Shown: positions 53,731 through 54,035 of the stretch, in pieces | How the letters are laid out: each line of letters opens with the position of its first letter | Numbering within the stretch: position 1 is the stretch's first letter | Origin: an uncultured Chlorobiaceae bacterium | Lineage (GTDB): Bacteria > Bacteroidota > Chlorobiia > Chlorobiales > Chlorobiaceae | DNA length: 54,035 bases | Direction: 5' to 3' | NCBI GenBank assembly: GCA_903994455.1 | Contig: CAJEXI010000022.1 | Coordinates: forward strand, 1 to 54,035 | Notes under the pieces: model-generated | The model's database searches: none | Told to the model about the DNA's origin: nothing | What the model saw: the letters and a program-made list of their open reading frames with translations, nothing else | Translations under genes and position numbers: made by a program

Positions 53731-53758
53731 AGAATATATCAATAAACATTCTATAGAA
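53731..53758 (-). promoter_or_regulatory. Candidate operator for the Res-Xre module
   Basis: About 50 bp ahead of the antitoxin start lies the perfect 10-bp palindrome TTCTATAGAA (53749-53758). It overlaps an inverted pair AGAAT (53731-53735) / ATTCT (53748-53752). Such dyads upstream of Xre-type antitoxins usually serve autorepression. The region is A+T rich and may contain the promoter. Assigned by position and symmetry only. Confidence 0.5.
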
Positions 53759-53963
53759 AAAATAACGCTTGTGCTTTTGGTGAAAATGAGATTTTTTCTG
53801 CGTCATTCATTCTTGTGATTGTTGTGTATTATACGTGTCGGGATGCATCGGCAACATTCGAAAAAAAGACAGGGATTTTGTTTTCCTGCAACGTTGTACC
53901 CTGATTTCCCGATAATATTATAACGAGGAAGTGCCAAACAGCACAGCAATGTTTCTAATTCCA

Positions 53964-54035
53964 TGAATTATAGGTTATTCGGTAAGGATGTATTGCAATC
54001 TTTGAGCTTATACCCGGGAACGCCGAGCTCCAGCT
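53964..54035 (+). CDS. Possible 5' end of an aldo/keto reductase gene, cut by the window end
   Basis: From ATG 53964 the frame reads M-N-Y-R-L-F-G-K and then D-V-L-Q-S-L-S-L-Y-P-G-T before the window ends. The first eight residues match the usual opening of aldo/keto reductases (M-x-Y-R-x-L/F-G-x), and the L and G-T spacing roughly fits, but the middle does not match well. No ribosome site is obvious. If the end is low-quality or vector, the match may be coincidence. Low confidence. Confidence 0.22.

Larger units (their letters stand above)
53697..54035. other. Right-hand end region, mostly non-coding
   Basis: This 339-bp stretch is largely A+T rich and holds the Res-Xre upstream dyads. The only possible coding signal is a truncated frame from 53964. 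The last ~25 bases contain CCCGGG and GAGCTC 6 bp apart and may not be genomic. Confidence 0.4.

Overview
The window looks like a chromosomal segment or draft contig of a green sulfur bacterium (Chlorobiaceae). The main marker is a 75-residue chlorosome envelope protein of the CsmB/CsmF type (40206-40433, minus). The CcsA/CcsB (System II) cytochrome c maturation pair, the GlgE plus TreS-maltokinase alpha-glucan pair and the NADPH-type glutamate synthase fit that assignment. I cannot name a species from the sequence alone.

Layout. (1) 1-3040 is a decayed defence and toxin-antitoxin patch: the frameshifted 3' end of hsdR, an intact AAA ATPase, a deleted DUF4276 TOPRIM-like partner, and a ribbon-helix-helix antitoxin whose MazF/PemK toxin is cut off at a recombination junction. 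(2) 3151-7127: a TPR/GT41 O-GlcNAc-transferase-like protein, a metallophosphoesterase, and prfB with its programmed +1 frameshift. (3) 7337-12740: a 12-codon leader ORF, glgE and a treS-mak fusion, which together convert trehalose to alpha-1,4-glucan. (4) 12801-17315: mazG, mnmE, ccsA and ccsB. (5) 17746-26172: six co-directional genes, namely a TlpA-like thioredoxin, a DUF4266 lipoprotein, a DUF3570 outer-membrane beta-barrel, a 1179-residue Ig-like (Big_5) repeat protein, an ApbE flavin transferase and DsbD. I consider this the most interesting and least understood system here. (6) 26193-31282: terminator, rlpA, kup, a CI-like HTH/PAS regulator, a small conserved-looking protein and an SDR-like protein. 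(7) 31288-40088 (minus): amgK-murU-namZ-symporter-hybrid histidine kinase-response regulator, which reads as a peptidoglycan (MurNAc) salvage operon with its own signalling pair. (8) 40206-44499: csmB-like gene, tadA, a membrane protein, a nitronate-monooxygenase-like protein and gpmA. (9) 44613-52511: gltB, gltD, a DUF4404 gene, clpX and tRNA-Val(GAC). (10) 52556-54035: a Res-Xre toxin-antitoxin pair directly beside the tRNA, then a likely truncated gene start and possibly untrimmed vector at the end.

How the parts work together. The GlgE block and the MurNAc block are both coherent salvage or synthesis pathways, with stop/start overlaps that imply translational coupling. In block 5, TlpA and DsbD supply extracytoplasmic thiol reduction, ApbE attaches FMN to proteins, and the DUF3570 protein carries two D-A-V-x-G-A-S motifs that resemble ApbE target sites. 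This suggests an undescribed envelope redox system. That proposal is inference and needs testing.

All functional names come from recognising motifs and family resemblance by eye; no database search was run. Start codons were chosen by homology, overlap and Shine-Dalgarno context, and several are uncertain as noted.
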